Of a stretch of DNA of 7,989 nucleotides, positions 6,057-7,989 are shown one piece after another. The DNA is from JASHVB01 sp049522565. GTDB taxonomy: Bacteria; Pseudomonadota; Alphaproteobacteria; Acetobacterales; Acetobacteraceae. Numbering within the stretch: position 1 is the first letter of the stretch; each line of letters opens with the position of its first letter. The stretch covers positions 1 through 7,989 of the forward strand of contig JBEKNT010000328.1 in the NCBI GenBank assembly GCA_049522565.1, read 5' to 3'. Under the pieces are notes generated by a model. That model saw only the letters and a program-made list of their open reading frames with translations. It was not told the origin of the DNA and did no database searches. The translations under genes and the position numbers were made by a program.

Positions 6057-6917
6057 ATGGAATCATCGGAAGCCGCCGCCGCATTCGCTGCCCTCTCGGT
6101 GGATACGCGGCTCAACCTGCTGCGCCTGTTGTTGGCCGAGGGGGCGAGCGGGCTGGCGGCGGGAGACCTCGCCGCCCGCCTGGGTCTGCCGGCCTCCACC
6201 ACCTCGTTCCATCTGGCTGCGCTCGAACGCGCCGGCCTGACGCAATCGACGCGCCAGGGACGCCAGATCATCCATGCCGTGCGGATCGCCGGCCTGCGGC
6301 AGGTGCTCGCCTTCCTGACCGAGACCTGTTGCGGCGGCCATCCCGAACTGTGCGGCGACATCGCGCGCCTGCTGCCCCCCTTGCCCGACGAGGACCTTGG
6401 CATGACCCCGGCCTTCAACGTGCTGTTCCTGTGCACGCACAACTCGGCCCGCTCGGTCATGGCAGAAGCGATTCTGCAAAAGCTCGGCGGCGCGCGGTTT
6501 CGCGCCTGGTCGGCGGGTTCCGACCCGATCGCCCAACCCAATCCCGAGGTGATCGCCAAGCTCCGCGCCTTCGGCCACGACACCGACGGTCTGCGCAGCA
6601 AGTCCTGGCATGAGTTCACCGGCCCAAGCGCGCCGCAAATGGATTTCGTCATCACGCTGTGTGACACGTTGGACGGCCCCGTTTGCCCCGACTTCGGCAA
6701 CCTCGCGGTCACCGGCGCCTGGCCACTGCCTGACCCGGGCAAGTTCACCGGCAGCGCGGTCGAACGCTCGTCGCTGCTGAATGAGCTCTACGCCAGCCTG
6801 CGGCGACGGATCGAAATCTTTACCGCGCTGCCCTTCGCTTCGCTCGATCGTCTGGCGATGAAGGCCCGGCTTGACGAGATTGGCGGCGGACCACGCGTGC
6901 CGGCGGGAGTACGCTGA
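6057..6917 (+). CDS. arsRC: ArsR-ArsC fusion: arsenic repressor joined to arsenate reductase
   Basis: The product is 286 aa with two domains. Residues 1-100 are an ArsR repressor that aligns without gaps to the 119-aa ArsR upstream, with the same sensor cysteines C91-C92-C99. After a short linker (100-117), residues 118-286 form a low-molecular-weight phosphatase-like arsenate reductase: CTHNSAR (C126-X5-R132) is the P-loop, D226 in LPDP is the likely general acid, and C202 and C210 (LCDTLDGPVCP) are placed like the resolving pair C82/C89 of plasmid pI258 ArsC. The protein should both sense As(III) and produce it from As(V). Such ArsRC fusions are known, for example in Leptospirillum and Microbacterium. 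ATG 6057 fits the ArsR start; ATG 5964 would add 31 unsupported residues. Its stop lies 2 bases before the GAPDH gene. Confidence 0.92.
   Translation: MESSEAAAAFAALSVDTRLNLLRLLLAEGASGLAAGDLAARLGLPASTTSFHLAALERAGLTQSTRQGRQIIHAVRIAGLRQVLAFLTETCCGGHPELCGDIARLLPPLPDEDLGMTPAFNVLFLCTHNSARSVMAEAILQKLGGARFRAWSAGSDPIAQPNPEVIAKLRAFGHDTDGLRSKSWHEFTGPSAPQMDFVITLCDTLDGPVCPDFGNLAVTGAWPLPDPGKFTGSAVERSSLLNELYASLRRRIEIFTALPFASLDRLAMKARLDEIGGGPRVPAGVR
6390..6404 (+). promoter_or_regulatory. Possible internal ribosome site and ATG at the ArsR/ArsC junction
   Basis: GAGGA at 6390-6394 stands 7 bases before an in-frame ATG at 6402 (M116), exactly between the two domains. Translation from it would give a free 171-aa ArsC starting MTPAFNVLFLC, the usual length and start shape of a stand-alone enzyme. 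It may be a working second start, or the remnant of the separate arsC gene that was fused. The sequence alone cannot decide. Confidence 0.35.
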
Positions 6918-6919
6918 CA

Positions 6920-7963
6920 ATGCGCGTCGGCATCAACGGCATGGGCCGGATTGGCCGCCTCGCGTTGCGCGCCGCGATGGGCGGCACGTACCGGCCCGCC
7001 GACGACCCCCGCGCGGACAACCGCCTCGACATCGTGCACGTGAACGAGGTGAAGGGCGGCGCGGCCACCACCGCCCATCTGCTGGAGTTCGACAGCATCC
7101 ACGGCCGCTGGCGTCAGAGCTTCGGCGCGGAGGACGATCGTGCGATCGTTGTCGCCAACCGGCGCATCGGCTTCACCGCCGCACCGACGGCCGATGGCGT
7201 CGCCTGGGGCGATCTCGGCTGCGACATCGTACTCGAATGCACGGGCAAATTTCTGAAATCGGAGCAGTTGGCAGGGTATTTCGCGCGGGGCGTGAAGCGG
7301 GTGATCGTCGCGGCGCCGGTGAAGGAGGGCGGCGCGCTCAATATCGTGGTCGGCGTCAATGACCATCTCTATGAGCCGCGGGAGCACCGGCTGCTGACCG
7401 CGGCATCCTGCACCACCAACTGCCTCGCGCCGGTGGTCAAGGTGCTGCACGAGGCAGTCGGCATCCGCCACGGCCAGATCACCACGATCCACGATCCGAC
7501 CAACACCAATGTGGTGGTCGATGCGCCGCACAAGGATCTGCGCCGCGCGCGCTCCGCGATGCTGTCGCTGTCGCCCACCACGACGGGCAGCGCGACCGCC
7601 ATCGCGCTGATCTACCCGGAACTCAAAGGCAAGCTGAATGGCCACGCGGTGCGCGCGCCGGTGCTGAACGCGAGCCTCACCGATTGCGTGTTCGAGATGG
7701 CGCGGCCGGTCGCGGCGGATGCGATCAACGATCTGTTCCGCAACGCGGCGGCCGGGCCACTCGCCGGCATCCTCGGATTCGAAGCGCGTCCGCTGGTCTC
7801 GGCCGATTACGCCAACGACCCGCGCAGCGCCATCGTCGATGGCCCCAGCACCATGGTCACCGACGACACATTGCTCAAGGTCTATGCCTGGTACGACAAC
7901 GAGGTCGGCTATGCCTGCCGCATGGTGGACCTCGCCAACATCGTCATCGCGCGAGGGGTCTGA
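6920..7963 (+). CDS. gap: ArsJ-associated glyceraldehyde-3-phosphate dehydrogenase
   Basis: The product is 347 aa. The N-terminal Rossmann fold begins GINGMGRIGR (4-13). The catalytic cysteine is C164 in SCTTNC, with its partner H191 in TTIHDPTN. GHAVRAP (241-247) holds the phosphate-contacting arginine region, and WYDNEVGY (324-331) is the usual C-terminal motif. House-keeping enzymes usually have HAYT after the active histidine; the HDPTNTN form marks the variant encoded with arsJ. In that pathway the enzyme uses arsenate in place of phosphate to form 1-arseno-3-phosphoglycerate, which ArsJ exports and which then falls apart outside. GGGAG at 6905-6909 is a fair ribosome site. The stop overlaps the arsJ start by one base, which suggests coupled translation. 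A general glycolytic role cannot be excluded but is unlikely here. Confidence 0.93.
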   Translation: MRVGINGMGRIGRLALRAAMGGTYRPADDPRADNRLDIVHVNEVKGGAATTAHLLEFDSIHGRWRQSFGAEDDRAIVVANRRIGFTAAPTADGVAWGDLGCDIVLECTGKFLKSEQLAGYFARGVKRVIVAAPVKEGGALNIVVGVNDHLYEPREHRLLTAASCTTNCLAPVVKVLHEAVGIRHGQITTIHDPTNTNVVVDAPHKDLRRARSAMLSLSPTTTGSATAIALIYPELKGKLNGHAVRAPVLNASLTDCVFEMARPVAADAINDLFRNAAAGPLAGILGFEARPLVSADYANDPRSAIVDGPSTMVTDDTLLKVYAWYDNEVGYACRMVDLANIVIARGV

Positions 7964-7989
7964 TGTCCGCGGTCCGCAACTACGCCATC
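7963..7989 (+). CDS. arsJ: ArsJ organoarsenical efflux permease, N-terminus (partial)
   Basis: Nine codons remain before the right edge: MSAVRNYAI. The ATG shares its A with the TGA of the GAPDH gene, and GAGGGG at 7953-7958 is a good ribosome site 4 bases upstream. A short start with VRNY is typical of ArsJ, and the ArsJ-type GAPDH directly before it makes the call likely. ArsJ is an inner-membrane MFS protein that exports 1-arseno-3-phosphoglycerate. The identity rests mainly on context because so little is present. Confidence 0.75.

Overview
The window reads as chromosomal DNA of a GC-rich alphaproteobacterium. Acetobacteraceae/Rhodospirillales is my best guess, from codon use, the style of the intergenic hairpins and the gene families; that placement is inference. 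All supported genes lie on the + strand. No tRNA, rRNA, CRISPR array, transposase or attachment site was seen.

Left part (1-3285): the last 13 residues of a beta-ketoacyl-ACP synthase enter from the left edge. A 261-base non-coding stretch follows, with three perfect tri-loop hairpins in tandem. Then come three genes packed like an operon: a membrane-anchored J-domain protein with a large predicted periplasmic part (306-1445), an NMT1/THI5-like (ABC-type) substrate-binding protein without a signal peptide (1459-2382), and an alpha/beta hydrolase (2404-3285). Their shared job is not evident.

Middle (3286-3490): about 200 bases holding a strong 11-bp hairpin, further inverted repeats, and a promoter-like TTGACG element just before the next gene.

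Right part (3491-7989): an arsenic-resistance island. In order it holds an ArsR repressor with a C-terminal Cys-Cys...Cys sensor; ArsM, the As(III) S-adenosylmethionine methyltransferase; an MFS transporter (ArsK-like candidate); a 133-base gap with palindromes and a -10-like box; a fused ArsR-ArsC protein (repressor plus thioredoxin-family-type arsenate reductase); a GAPDH of the ArsJ-associated type; and the first nine codons of arsJ, cut by the right edge.

How they may work together: arsenate can be reduced to arsenite by the ArsC domain, then methylated by ArsM and/or exported by the MFS protein. Alternatively, GAPDH can attach arsenate to glyceraldehyde-3-phosphate, giving 1-arseno-3-phosphoglycerate for export by ArsJ. 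Both regulators carry the same predicted As(III) site, C91-C92-C99, so both halves of the cluster should respond to arsenite. No arsB or acr3 lies within the window. The most unusual points are the ArsR-ArsC fusion with a possible internal translation start at the domain junction, the paired homologous sensors, the cysteine pairs at both ends of ArsM, and a possibly leaderless arsR whose start codon sits inside an operator-like palindrome.
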